Notes under the pieces: model-generated | Seen by the model: only the letters and a program-made list of their open reading frames with translations | Told to the model about the DNA's origin: nothing | Databases searched by the model: none | Part shown: piece after piece, positions 1 to 6,929 of the stretch | Numbering within the stretch: position 1 is the first letter of the stretch | Layout of the letters: every line of letters starts with the position of its first letter | Program-made: the position numbers and the translations under genes | DNA from: an uncultured Zoogloea sp. | GTDB lineage: Bacteria > Pseudomonadota > Gammaproteobacteria > Burkholderiales > Rhodocyclaceae | Assembly (NCBI GenBank): GCA_937967645.1 | Contig: CALBTT010000100.1 | Coordinates: 1 to 10,215 of the forward strand | Reading direction: 5' to 3' | Length of the DNA stretch: 10,215 nt

Positions 1-896
1 TCGCTGGTCTGGTCGTCCAGGCGGGTGGCGCCGCGCTCGGTGATGGTGGTGGTGGCGGTTTCCAGCACGATCTTCTCGACGGTGTTGGCGTCCGATTCGA
101 CCGGAGCGGTGCAGGAGATGTCACCGACGGTGCGGAAGCGCACCTGCAGGTCGATGATCTCCTCGCCGGGCTTGGGCAGGTTGGTCAGCTCGCCGTTGGT
201 GAGGGGTACATTCACCGGCACGATGGCGCCCTGGCGCAGCACCACCGGACGGGTGTGGGCGAAGTAGATCGACGGCAGCTCGAGGCCTTCGCGCTCGATG
301 TACTGCCACACGTCCATCTCGGTCCAGTTGCTGATCGGGAAGGCGCGGATGTTCTCGCCCTTGTGGCTGCGCGCGTTGTAGAGGTTCCACAGCTCGGGGC
401 GCTGGTTTTTCGGGTCCCATTGGCCGAACTCGTCGCGGAAGCTCATGATCCGCTCCTTGGCGCGAGCCTTCTCCTCGTCGCGGCGGGCGCCGCCGATACA
501 GGCATCGAAGCCGAACTCCTCGATGGCTTCGAGCAGGGTGACGGACTGGTGCTTGTTGCGGGATTCGTTCTCGTGCTTGAGCACGACGGTGCCGCGCTTC
601 ATGGAGTCTTCGACGGAACGCACGATCAGGCGCTCGCCCAGCTCGGCGGCACGCTTGTCACGGAACGCGACGACCTCTTTGTAGTTGTGGCCGGTGTCGA
701 TGTGCATCAGCGGGAAGGGGAACTTGCCGGGGCGGAAGGCCTTTTCAGCCAGCCGCAGCATGCAGATGGAGTCCTTGCCACCGGAGAACAGCAACACCGG
801 GTTGCTGCACTGGCCGGCCACTTCACGCATGATGTGGATGGCTTCGGATTCGAGCCAGTCCAGGTGGCTCAGGGTTTGTTTGGTCAGCGTCGACAT
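1..896 (-). CDS. cysD: Sulfate adenylyltransferase subunit 2 (CysD), C-terminus cut by window edge
   Basis: CysD is the catalytic subunit of heterodimeric ATP sulfurylase. With the GTPase CysN it converts sulfate and ATP to adenosine 5'-phosphosulfate (APS) in the cytoplasm. The reading frame is open from the ATG at 896-894 to the window edge (298 full codons). The N-terminus reads MSTLTKQTLSHLDWLESEAI. The PP-loop nucleotide-binding motif SGGKDS lies at about residues 38-43, and the stretch GGARRDEEKARAKER typical of CysD follows mid-protein. The last visible residues, ITERGATRLDDQTS, match the family close to its end. CysD is usually about 300 residues, so I estimate fewer than 20 residues are missing. 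It is the last visible gene of the operon, 33 bp after cysH, and the gap has no strong Shine-Dalgarno. A cysN gene is expected just beyond the left edge, by family knowledge only. Confidence 0.96.
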   Translation of the reverse strand, partial: MSTLTKQTLSHLDWLESEAIHIMREVAGQCSNPVLLFSGGKDSICMLRLAEKAFRPGKFPFPLMHIDTGHNYKEVVAFRDKRAAELGERLIVRSVEDSMKRGTVVLKHENESRNKHQSVTLLEAIEEFGFDACIGGARRDEEKARAKERIMSFRDEFGQWDPKNQRPELWNLYNARSHKGENIRAFPISNWTEMDVWQYIEREGLELPSIYFAHTRPVVLRQGAIVPVNVPLTNGELTNLPKPGEEIIDLQVRFRTVGDISCTAPVESDANTVEKIVLETATTTITERGATRLDDQTS

Positions 897-929
897 GGCT
901 TTACTCAATGGGTGATTCTTGGGCACGCA

Positions 930-1655
930 TTACTTCTTGACGTGCAGGCCGCATTCCTTGGATTCCGGATTTTCCCACCACCAGCGACCCGCGCGCACAT
1001 CCTCGCCGATCGAGACCGGGCGGGTGCAGGGGGCGCAGCCGATGCTGGGGTAGAACTTGTCGTGCAGGGCGTTGTAGGGCACCTGGTTGAGGCGGATGTA
1101 GGCCCACACTTCCTTCTCGGTCCAGTCGGCCAGCGGATTGAACTTGACCAGGCCGTTGCCCTGGTCGAATTCGCGCTTGGGCAGATCGGTGCGAGTGGTG
1201 GACTGCTGGGCCCGCAGGCCGGTGATCCAGGCTTGCTTGCCGGCCAGCGCACGGCCCAGGGGCTCGACCTTGCGGGCGTGGCAACAGGCCTTGCGCAGCT
1301 CGACGCTGTCGTAGAAGGCGTTGATGCCGTTTTCCCGGGTGAAAGCCTCGATGGCCTCGTGCTGGGGGTAGAAGAACTTCAGCTTGAGGCCATAGTGCTG
1401 CTGCACCTTGGCCATCAGGTCGTAGGTCTCGAGGGGCAGGCGGCCGGTGTCGAGGGAAAAGATCTCGATGGGCAGCGTGTGCGTGGCGATGACGTCGGTC
1501 AGGACCATGTCCTCGGCACCGAGGCTGTTGGCCATGGTGATGGCCGGCAGCTCCGCAGCCCAGGCGGCCAGGTCGGCCTTCAGGGTGGCGACCTTGGCTT
1601 CCAGGCTGGCAAGCAGCGCGGGATCGTCGAGCTTGGGGTTCTGATTGGGATGCAT
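930..1655 (-). CDS. cysH: Assimilatory APS reductase, [4Fe-4S] type (CysH)
   Basis: CysH reduces activated sulfate to sulfite with thioredoxin-type reductant in the cytoplasm. The 241-residue product carries a nucleotide-binding loop around residues 43-52 (NSLGAEDMVL). It has the paired cysteines C124-C125 in KACCHARKVEPL, C207 and C210 in GCAPCTRP, and the catalytic cysteine C235 in the C-terminal ECGLH motif. By family knowledge, the CC...CxxC set binds a [4Fe-4S] cluster. It marks enzymes that use APS, as in Pseudomonas and plants, rather than the cluster-free PAPS reductases of enteric bacteria. This implies a pathway without APS kinase, and no cysC is visible here. The start ATG follows a purine-rich GAGGGAGA-like site, 11 bp after the DUF934 stop, so the gene is likely co-transcribed. 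Substrate choice is inferred from motifs. Confidence 0.96.
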   Translation of the reverse strand: MHPNQNPKLDDPALLASLEAKVATLKADLAAWAAELPAITMANSLGAEDMVLTDVIATHTLPIEIFSLDTGRLPLETYDLMAKVQQHYGLKLKFFYPQHEAIEAFTRENGINAFYDSVELRKACCHARKVEPLGRALAGKQAWITGLRAQQSTTRTDLPKREFDQGNGLVKFNPLADWTEKEVWAYIRLNQVPYNALHDKFYPSIGCAPCTRPVSIGEDVRAGRWWWENPESKECGLHVKK

Positions 1656-1666
1656 GCGGGTCTCCC

Positions 1667-2191
1667 TCAGGCGGCGCGCTGGGCGCGGCGGAACAGGGGC
1701 TCGGGCTGGTCGACGGCGGCCTGGTAGGGCGTGGAGAAGTCCTTCAGGCTGGCCAGGGCTTCCTCGAGCTGGGCGTCGCTGTACTTGCCGGTCTTGGGCT
1801 GGATCGCATCGAAGCCGCAGCGCTGCATGAAGAAGAACTGGTCGCGCAGCACGTCGCCGATGGCGCGGATCTCACCCTTGAAGCCGTAGCGGGTGCGCAG
1901 CAGGGCGGCGCCGGAATAGGCGCGGCCATCGGTGAACTTGGGGAAGTTGAGGGCCACTGCGGACAGGCTGTCCAGGTCCTCGGCCAGATCCTCAACGCTC
2001 TCGTGGCTGTCCAGCCAGACGCCGATGGCCTTGTTGTCGGCCAGAATGCCCTTGTGGGCCTGCCAGACGGCCAGGGGCACGAACACCGGGCCTTCAGGCA
2101 GGCTGAGGGCTTCAGGGGCCTGCGTCTCGTCGAGAACCAGGATCTGGGCGGCGTCATCGATGACGCGGCCGTTCTTGATGAGCTTAGGCAT
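1667..2191 (-). CDS. DUF934 family protein, sulfite reductase companion
   Basis: This is a 174-residue soluble protein of the DUF934 family. It begins MPKLIKNGRVIDD and contains the characteristic segments PLAVWQAH, VALNFPKFTDGRAYSGA, GEIRAIGDVLRDQ and MQRCGFDAI. Members of this family sit next to the single-subunit-type cysI in many beta- and gammaproteobacteria. A supporting role in sulfite reduction, such as electron delivery or assembly, has been supposed, but I know of no settled function. I chose the ATG at 2191 because the conserved N-terminus starts there. It follows an AAGGAAG Shine-Dalgarno (2202-2196) inside the end of cysI, and its first codons overlap the cysI stop by 8 bp. A longer frame extending to 2470 would run far inside cysI and is rejected. 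The overlap suggests translational coupling with cysI. One conserved cysteine lies in QRCGF; there are no membrane segments. Confidence 0.9.
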   Translation of the reverse strand: MPKLIKNGRVIDDAAQILVLDETQAPEALSLPEGPVFVPLAVWQAHKGILADNKAIGVWLDSHESVEDLAEDLDSLSAVALNFPKFTDGRAYSGAALLRTRYGFKGEIRAIGDVLRDQFFFMQRCGFDAIQPKTGKYSDAQLEEALASLKDFSTPYQAAVDQPEPLFRRAQRAA

Positions 2192-3866
2192 GCTGCTTCC
2201 TTTCGATGATGGCGGCGTCGCCATACACGCCGATCTTGAACGGGTCGAGGCCGATGCGGCGGACCGTTTCGATGAAACGCTCGCCCTCGAGGCGCTGGGC
2301 CCGGTACACGTCGATGATGTTGGTGATGACATCCGGCATTTCGGCGGCGGCGAAGGAGCGGCCGATGACCTTGCCGATGCTGGTGTCGTTGCCCTGGCTG
2401 CCACCGAGGCTGACCTGATACCACTCGGAGCCGTTCTTGTCGACGCCGAGGATGCCGATGTGGCCCACATGGTGATGGCCGCAGGAGTTCATGCAGCCGG
2501 AGATGTTGAGCTCGATGTCGCCGATGTCGTAGAGGTAGTCCAGGTCGTCGAAGCGGGCCTGGATGGCATTGGCGATGGGGATCGACTTGGCGTTGGCGAG
2601 GGCGCAGAAGTCGCCGCCCGGGCAGCAGATGATGTCGGTCAGCAGGCCGAAGGTGGGGGTTGCCAGGCCGGCGGCCCGCGCCTTCTCCCAGACGGCGAAG
2701 AGGTCGGATTGCCGGACGTCGGCCAGCACCAGGTTCTGTTCGTGGGTGGCACGCACTTCACCGAAGCTGTAGGCGTCGGCCCAGTCGGCGACCTGGTCGA
2801 GCTGGGCATCGGTGATGTCGCCGGGAGCACGGCTCGGATCCTTGAGGGACAGCACCACGATGGCGTAGCCGGGCACCTTGTGGGCCAGCACATTGCGGCG
2901 GGCCCACGCGGCGAAGGCCGGGTTGGCGGCGCGCTGCGCTGCATAGGCCGCATCTTCCGCCGGCAGTTGGGCGTAGGCCGGGGTGGTGAAGTGGGTGGCC
3001 ACGCGGGCGACCTCGGCTTCGGTCAGGGTGTTGGGGCCGCCCTTGCCGAAGGCCCATTCCTCCTCCACCTGGCGCTTGAACTCGGCAACGCCCAGCGCCT
3101 TTACGAGGATCTTGATGCGGGCCTTGTAGAGGTTGTCGCGGCGGCCATAGCGGTTATACACGCGCAGGATGGCTTCGCAGTAGGTGATGATGTGCTGCCA
3201 GGGCACGAAGTCGGTGATCTCCGAGCCGATGATCGGGGTGCGGCCCATGCCGCCGCCGACCAGCACCCGGAAGCCGATTTCGCCGGCGGCATCGCGCTTG
3301 AGCTCGAGGCCGATGTCGTGGCACTGGATGACGGCGCGGTCCTGGTTGGCGCCATTCACGGCGATCTTGAACTTGCGCGGCAGGAAGGCGAACTCGGGAT
3401 GGAAGGTGCTCCACTGGCGCAGCACTTCGCACCACGGACGCGGGTCAATGTATTCGTCGCCGGCGACGCCCGCGAAGGGGTCGGAGGTGATGTTGCGGAT
3501 GCAGGCGCCGGAGGTCTGGATGGCGTGCATCTCGACCTTTGCCAGCTCGGCCAGGATCTCCGGTACGACCTTCAGCTCGGGCCAGTTGAACTGCACGTTC
3601 TGGCGCGTGGTGATGTGGGCGTAGCCCTTGTCGTGGGTCCGGGCGATGTGGGCCAGGGTGCGCACCTGGGTCGAGGAGAGCAGGCCGTAGGGCACGGCAA
3701 CCCGCAGCATCGGCGCATGGCGCTGGATGTACAGGCCATTCTGCAGGCGCAGCGGGCGGAACTCGTCGTCGGTGAGTTCGCCGGCCAGGTAGCGGCGGGT
3801 CTGGTCGCGGAACTGGGCGACGCGTTCGTCGACGATTTTCTGGTCGTAGGAGTCGTAACGGTACAT
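2184..3866 (-). CDS. cysI: Sulfite (nitrite/sulfite-type) reductase hemoprotein CysI
   Basis: This is a 560-residue siroheme and [4Fe-4S] reductase that carries out the six-electron reduction of sulfite to sulfide. The cluster and siroheme ligands are visible as C415 and C421 in CCPGGDFC and C458 and C462 in GCMNSCGHH. The two ferredoxin-like half domains are represented by the N-terminal LRLQNGLYIQRHAPMLRV/TTRQNVQFNW segment and the later ATHEQNLVLADV segment. Siroheme-side basic residues occur around IRNITSDP and RKFKIAVNG. The length fits the Pseudomonas-type CysI of about 550 residues, which works without a neighbouring flavoprotein CysJ, and none is seen here. The electron donor is therefore unknown. 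Nitrite reductases share this fold, but the position between DUF934, cysH and cysD and divergent to cysB argues for sulfite. It lies 30 bp after the TauE-like gene, with an AGGA ribosome site upstream of its ATG. Confidence 0.95.
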   Translation of the reverse strand: MYRYDSYDQKIVDERVAQFRDQTRRYLAGELTDDEFRPLRLQNGLYIQRHAPMLRVAVPYGLLSSTQVRTLAHIARTHDKGYAHITTRQNVQFNWPELKVVPEILAELAKVEMHAIQTSGACIRNITSDPFAGVAGDEYIDPRPWCEVLRQWSTFHPEFAFLPRKFKIAVNGANQDRAVIQCHDIGLELKRDAAGEIGFRVLVGGGMGRTPIIGSEITDFVPWQHIITYCEAILRVYNRYGRRDNLYKARIKILVKALGVAEFKRQVEEEWAFGKGGPNTLTEAEVARVATHFTTPAYAQLPAEDAAYAAQRAANPAFAAWARRNVLAHKVPGYAIVVLSLKDPSRAPGDITDAQLDQVADWADAYSFGEVRATHEQNLVLADVRQSDLFAVWEKARAAGLATPTFGLLTDIICCPGGDFCALANAKSIPIANAIQARFDDLDYLYDIGDIELNISGCMNSCGHHHVGHIGILGVDKNGSEWYQVSLGGSQGNDTSIGKVIGRSFAAAEMPDVITNIIDVYRAQRLEGERFIETVRRIGLDPFKIGVYGDAAIIERKQHA

Positions 3867-3896
3867 GGGATAGTCCTGGTTGTTCTCAGGGGCCGG

Positions 3897-4676
3897 TCAG
3901 GCCGCGATCAGCTTGCTGCCCACCAAGACCAGCATGGTAGCCAGAATCGGACGCAGCACCCGGTCGGGGACCCGGGTGGAAATATGGGAGCCCAGCCAGA
4001 TGCCCGGCAGCGAGCCGATCAGCAGGCTGCCGAGCAGGGACCAGTCCACGCTGCCCAGGAACCAGTGGCCGATGCCGGCCACCAGGGTCAGGGGTACGGC
4101 GTGGGCGATGTCACTGCCGACGATGCGCAGGGTGGGCAGGCGAGGGTACAGGAAGAACAGTGCGCTGACGCCCAGGGCACCGGCGCCGACCGAGGAAATC
4201 GACACCAGCACGCCCAGCACGGCGCCGGTGATGACGGTCAGGATCGCGGTGCGCCGCGGGTTCTCCTGCCCCTTGCTGTGGCGCAGCGCGAAGTCCTGGA
4301 TGTGCTTGCGGAAGATGATGGCCACCGCCGTGAGGAGCAGGGCGACGCCCAGGGACACCTTGATCAGGCTGGTGGCGCCACCGATGCCACCGGGGGCGAA
4401 CCAGGCCAGTGCCAGCAGGGTCAGTGCCGCTGCCGGGAGGCTGCCGCTCGCCAGGCGACGCGTGACCTGCCAGTCCACGGTGCCCTTCATGCCATGGGCC
4501 AGGGTGCCGCCCGCCTTGGTGACAGCGGCGTAGAGCAGGTCGGTACCGACCGCCACGGAAGGGTTGATGCCGAACATCAGGACGAGCAGGGGCGTCATCA
4601 GCGAGCCGCCTCCTACTCCAGTGAGGCCGACAATGGCGCCGACAGAAAAACCTGCGATGGTGTAAGCAATACTCAT
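3897..4676 (-). CDS. TauE/SafE family membrane transporter, probable sulfite exporter
   Basis: This is a 259-residue integral membrane protein of the TauE/SafE (former DUF81) family. The diagnostic N-terminal signature GLTGVGGGSLMTPLL lies at about residues 18-32, and the internal repeat GALGVSALFFLYPRLPTLRIVGSD at about 165-190. I count about eight hydrophobic segments (roughly 4-22, 24-42, 76-94, 102-120, 143-160, 163-178, 190-212, 236-257). Family members are proposed to move sulfite, sulfoacetate or other sulfur anions across the inner membrane. Being first in the reductive cys operon, it may export toxic sulfite when CysH outpaces CysI, or it could import a sulfur anion. Direction and substrate are inference. 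The start at 4676 is fixed by an in-frame TAG 6 bp upstream; the ribosome site (GGATAGATC before ATG) is weak. Confidence 0.9.
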   Translation of the reverse strand: MSIAYTIAGFSVGAIVGLTGVGGGSLMTPLLVLMFGINPSVAVGTDLLYAAVTKAGGTLAHGMKGTVDWQVTRRLASGSLPAAALTLLALAWFAPGGIGGATSLIKVSLGVALLLTAVAIIFRKHIQDFALRHSKGQENPRRTAILTVITGAVLGVLVSISSVGAGALGVSALFFLYPRLPTLRIVGSDIAHAVPLTLVAGIGHWFLGSVDWSLLGSLLIGSLPGIWLGSHISTRVPDRVLRPILATMLVLVGSKLIAA

Positions 4677-4738
4677 GATCTATCCGGACTCTTTGTGCAT
4701 TGCATCGTAAAGCCAGTTGTTAGAGCCAAGAAGGAGTT

Positions 4739-4752
4739 TTAGGTTAGACTAA
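4739..4752. promoter_or_regulatory. Candidate LysR-type (CysB) box, T-N11-A
   Basis: The sequence TTAG-N6-CTAA is a 4-bp-arm inverted repeat that fits the general LysR-family T-N11-A operator pattern. It sits midway between the divergent tauE and cysB starts, just upstream of the cysB -10-like TATAAA. CysB sites are poorly conserved in sequence, so this is only a candidate. Autoregulation and divergent control by CysB are inferred from position. Confidence 0.3.
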
Positions 4753-4765
4753 TAGAAGAAATAGT

Positions 4766-4771
4766 TATAAA
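4766..4771 (+). promoter_or_regulatory. Possible cysB -10 element
   Basis: TATAAA lies 27 bp before the chosen cysB ATG, giving a short leader that still contains the GGAGG ribosome site. No good TTGACA-like -35 stands at 16-18 bp; the nearest sequence, TTAGAC at 4744-4749, matches poorly. Confidence 0.3.
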
Positions 4772-4787
4772 CCGTGGTCTGCAGGCC

Positions 4788-4792
4788 GGAGG
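4788..4792 (+). promoter_or_regulatory. Ribosome binding site fixing the cysB start
   Basis: A perfect GGAGG core stands 5 nt before the ATG at 4798. It supports this ATG over the in-frame GTG at 4774, which would add eight residues (MVCRPEAS) not seen in CysB proteins and would lie upstream of the ribosome site. Confidence 0.75.
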
Positions 4793-4797
4793 CATCG

Positions 4798-5739
4798 ATG
4801 AACATTCAGCAATTGCGGTATGTCTTCGAGGTGGCGCGGCATCGCCTCAACGTCTCCGAGGCGGCAGAGGCCCTCTTCACCTCCCAGCCCGGGGTGTCCA
4901 AGCAGATCCGTCTGCTGGAGGAGGAGCTGGGCGTCGAGATCTTCGTACGTCACGGCAAGCGCCTGGTGGGAATCACCGACCCTGGCCGGCAGGTGCTCGG
5001 CATCGCGGGGCGCATTTTGCAGGAAGTGGACAATCTGCGCGAGGTCGGCGCGGAGTTCAGCAACGAGGCCACGGGCAGTCTGTCGATCGCCTTCACCCAC
5101 ACTCAGGCCCGGTATGCGCTGCCCAGGGTGGTGCAGGCCTTCATGGCGCGCTACCCCAACGTGCGTCTGTCCTTCCACCAGGGCAACCCGCGCCAGGTCT
5201 GCGAGTATGTGCTGTCGGGGGAGGCGGACATCGCCATCGCCACGGAGGCCATCGCGGAGCACGAGGACATCGTGATGCTGCCTTGTTACCAGTGGAACCG
5301 CTGCATCATCGCCCCGCTGCGCCATCCCATCTTGTCCGAGCAGCCACTCACCCTCGAGGCCATCGCCCGCTACCCGGTGGTCACCTACGATTTTGCCTTC
5401 ACGGGGCGCAACCGCATCAACGAGGCCTTCACCGGGCGGGGGCTCAAGCCCAACGTGGTGCTTACTGCCATCGACTCGGACGTGATCAAGACTTACGTCG
5501 CCATGGGGCTGGGGGTCGGCATTGTCGCCCGGATGGCCTACGACCCCGCCACCGACCGGGATCTGGGTATGGTCGATGCCGCGCATCTTTTCGCTTCCAG
5601 CACGACCCGCATCGGCCTGCGCCGAAACGCCTGGTTGCGTGGCTATGTCTATGCCTTCATCGAGCTGTTCGCGCCGCAGTTGACGCGCCGCGTGGTGGAT
5701 GCGGCGCTGGCTGGCGGAGGCCAGGACCCTGGCCTTTGA
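4798..5739 (+). CDS. cysB: LysR-type sulfur assimilation regulator CysB
   Basis: CysB is the LysR-family transcription factor that senses sulfur status and activates cys genes. The 313-residue product starts MNIQQLRYVFEVARH, followed by a winged helix-turn-helix (about 18-40: LNVSEAAEALFTSQPGVSKQ). The effector domain spans about 90-300. The pocket residues known in Klebsiella CysB for sulfate or N-acetylserine binding fall at the same numbers here: T100, T102 and Q103 in FTHTQARYALP, T149 in AIATE, and T202 in FTGR. The YDFAFTGR and SDVIKTYVAMGLGVGIV motifs are CysB-specific, which separates it from generic LysR proteins. It is slightly shorter than the enteric protein (324). It lies divergent to the operon it probably controls. 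The start is chosen by the GGAGG site and the conserved N-terminus. N-acetylserine as inducer is family knowledge. Confidence 0.95.
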   Translation: MNIQQLRYVFEVARHRLNVSEAAEALFTSQPGVSKQIRLLEEELGVEIFVRHGKRLVGITDPGRQVLGIAGRILQEVDNLREVGAEFSNEATGSLSIAFTHTQARYALPRVVQAFMARYPNVRLSFHQGNPRQVCEYVLSGEADIAIATEAIAEHEDIVMLPCYQWNRCIIAPLRHPILSEQPLTLEAIARYPVVTYDFAFTGRNRINEAFTGRGLKPNVVLTAIDSDVIKTYVAMGLGVGIVARMAYDPATDRDLGMVDAAHLFASSTTRIGLRRNAWLRGYVYAFIELFAPQLTRRVVDAALAGGGQDPGL

Positions 5740-5750
5740 GGCGGTAAAGC

Positions 5751-5774
5751 AAAAGAGCCCGGTCGCCCGGGCTC
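5751..5774 (-). terminator. Rho-independent terminator of the PEP-CTERM gene
   Basis: A perfect 8-bp stem GAGCCCGG/CCGGGCTC (5755-5762 with 5767-5774) closes a 4-nt loop. On the minus strand it is followed by TTTT (5754-5751) and then a further GCTTT. It begins 25 nt after the PEP-CTERM stop at 5799. On the plus strand the same hairpin lies 16 nt after the cysB stop but is followed by CTTCG, so as a cysB terminator it would be weaker. Both converging genes may share it. Confidence 0.85.
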
Positions 5775-5798
5775 CTTCGTCAGTGCCTGTCCTGCCGC

Positions 5799-6851
5799 TC
5801 AGTGCTTCCGGTTGCGGCGGGTGTTCCAGGCCAGGGCGCCGAGGCCGAGGGTCAGCAAGGCCACCGGTGCGGGCTCCGGGATCTGGGTCCGGTTCGATAC
5901 CGCCTGGATCCAGGCGCTCTCGCCGCCGCCATTCATGTAAGCCATTTCCCACGTGACCTGAATCGTGTCGTATTCGCCGCTTTTGACGGCAGCGTCAAGT
6001 TCCGGGCTGTTCATCATGAATGCGGCGTTGTTGTTGCCCACGTTCGCACTCTTGTACTCGCTGTTGCCGATGGTGCAGTTGCCGGCACTGTCTGGAAAGC
6101 CGACGAATTGGGTGCCAACGACGCACAGGCCCGCATGGACGTACAGCCACGGGCCGTAGTCGTACGTGGCCTGATTGGTGAAGTCGGTATCCGGGCCGGT
6201 CGGCAGGGGCAGTGCGCTCTCCAGAGGGCTGTTGGTCCCGGGGGCAGGCTGGCCGCCCAGGTAGAAGGTCTTGCTCGGACCACCATCGTCCTGGGTCAGG
6301 GTGGCCTTGCCCCAGATCAGCAGATCTGTGGACAGGAGCCCGGTGTCCTTGCCGGTTTCGTTGAATGAGAAGAAGAAGACGATCGGCGTGCCGCTGATCT
6401 TGTTCAGCGAGCTGACACGGATGTCCCAGCTGTTTTCCGAGTCGCCCGTGAATTGACCTGCGCCATTGGGGTCGGCGACGCCACCCGGGTTTGCAGTGAC
6501 GGTCGAGAAGGTCGAGGCCGTGTTGTTGGAGGGTGTGGTGTAGGCGCCATCCACGCCGGCGATGTTGCCCGCGCCGGACTGGCCGTTGTTCTGGCCGATG
6601 ATGGTGTAGTCCTGGATCTGCCCGGGGCTGGCCGGGACGAGGTATGTGCCGCCCGGGTTCTGCAGGTCGAGAAGGGACAGCGAGAACACGTTGAAATCAT
6701 TGACGCGCAGGCAGTTGGCGCCCAGGCCGGTGCCGCAGTTGGCGGTGGGCAGATCGACAGCGCTGGCGGCTGCAGGGGCGAGCAGCAGTGCACCCGTGGT
6801 GCCCAGGCAGGTGAGCGTTCCCCGCAGGGTTCTCTTGGTATGCTGTTTCAT
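5799..6851 (-). CDS. Secreted PEP-CTERM sorting domain protein
   Basis: This is a 350-residue exported protein of unknown specific function. A signal peptide is clear: basic MKQHTKRTLR, a hydrophobic core, and a likely cut after ASA at about residue 31. The C-terminus is a full PEP-CTERM signal: IPEP at 324-327, a hydrophobic span of about 328-343, and the basic tail RRNRKH. Such proteins are processed by exosortase at the inner membrane and released to the surface or matrix. They are tied to exopolysaccharide production and floc formation in betaproteobacteria. The mature part is rich in Gly, Asn, Ser and Thr and has just four cysteines (C39, C47, C243, C259), suggesting two disulfides. I recognise no enzymatic domain. 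A GAGGAGA ribosome site (6864-6858) stands 6 nt before the ATG. A sigma-54-type promoter lies upstream and a strong terminator downstream, so it is probably a single-gene unit. Confidence 0.92.
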   Translation of the reverse strand: MKQHTKRTLRGTLTCLGTTGALLLAPAAASAVDLPTANCGTGLGANCLRVNDFNVFSLSLLDLQNPGGTYLVPASPGQIQDYTIIGQNNGQSGAGNIAGVDGAYTTPSNNTASTFSTVTANPGGVADPNGAGQFTGDSENSWDIRVSSLNKISGTPIVFFFSFNETGKDTGLLSTDLLIWGKATLTQDDGGPSKTFYLGGQPAPGTNSPLESALPLPTGPDTDFTNQATYDYGPWLYVHAGLCVVGTQFVGFPDSAGNCTIGNSEYKSANVGNNNAAFMMNSPELDAAVKSGEYDTIQVTWEMAYMNGGGESAWIQAVSNRTQIPEPAPVALLTLGLGALAWNTRRNRKH

Positions 6852-6910
6852 TATTGTTCTCCTCGGGTGTCAGGCGCTAAAAGTTGAAATCGTGTGTCTG
6901 ACCATTAGGC

Positions 6911-6929
6911 ATGCACCTTTCGTGCCAAA
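6911..6929 (-). promoter_or_regulatory. Sigma-54 (-24/-12) promoter for the PEP-CTERM gene
   Basis: Read on the minus strand the site is TTTGGCACGAAAGGTGCAT. Against the sigma-54 consensus TGGCACG-N4-TTGCW it has the full TGGCACG, the invariant GG (6926-6925) and GC (6914-6913) with exactly 10 bp between, and one mismatch (GTGC for TTGC). It predicts a start near 6901 and a 5' leader of about 50 nt containing the GAGGAGA ribosome site. PEP-CTERM genes in related floc-forming bacteria are known to depend on RpoN and the PrsK/PrsR two-component system, which fits well. Confidence 0.75.

Larger units (their letters stand above)
4677..4797. promoter_or_regulatory. Divergent tauE-cysI operon / cysB control region
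   Basis: This is a 121-bp, AT-rich gap between two divergent transcription units, bordered by much GC-richer coding DNA. It should hold both promoters and the CysB operator. The cysB side has a TATAAA -10-like box (4766-4771) but no convincing -35. No confident sigma-70 box is visible for the minus-strand operon, which is common for promoters that need CysB as activator. GTTAGA occurs twice on the plus strand (4719-4724 and 4743-4748), 24 bp apart. A minus-strand 10-codon frame (4705-4673) ends on the tauE start. Which motif is functional cannot be decided from sequence alone. Confidence 0.6.

Noticed and set aside
255..1727. Plus-strand open frame of 490 codons antisense to cysD and cysH
   Set aside because: It is a mirror of conserved codons; the minus strand carries the SGGKDS, CC...CxxC and ECGLH motifs.
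1932..4742. Plus-strand open frame of over 900 codons antisense to DUF934, cysI and the TauE gene
   Set aside because: The opposite strand codes for well-conserved proteins across the whole span. Long antisense frames are expected in high-GC DNA, and the translation has low-complexity Gly/Ala/Val/Asp composition without family motifs.
4774..4797. Earlier GTG start for CysB
   Set aside because: It lies upstream of the GGAGG site, which is ideally placed for the ATG at 4798. The extra residues are not part of the conserved CysB N-terminus.
4765..5952. Minus-strand open frame of 395 codons across cysB
   Set aside because: It is antisense to a CysB with all effector-site residues conserved, and it crosses the terminator hairpin.
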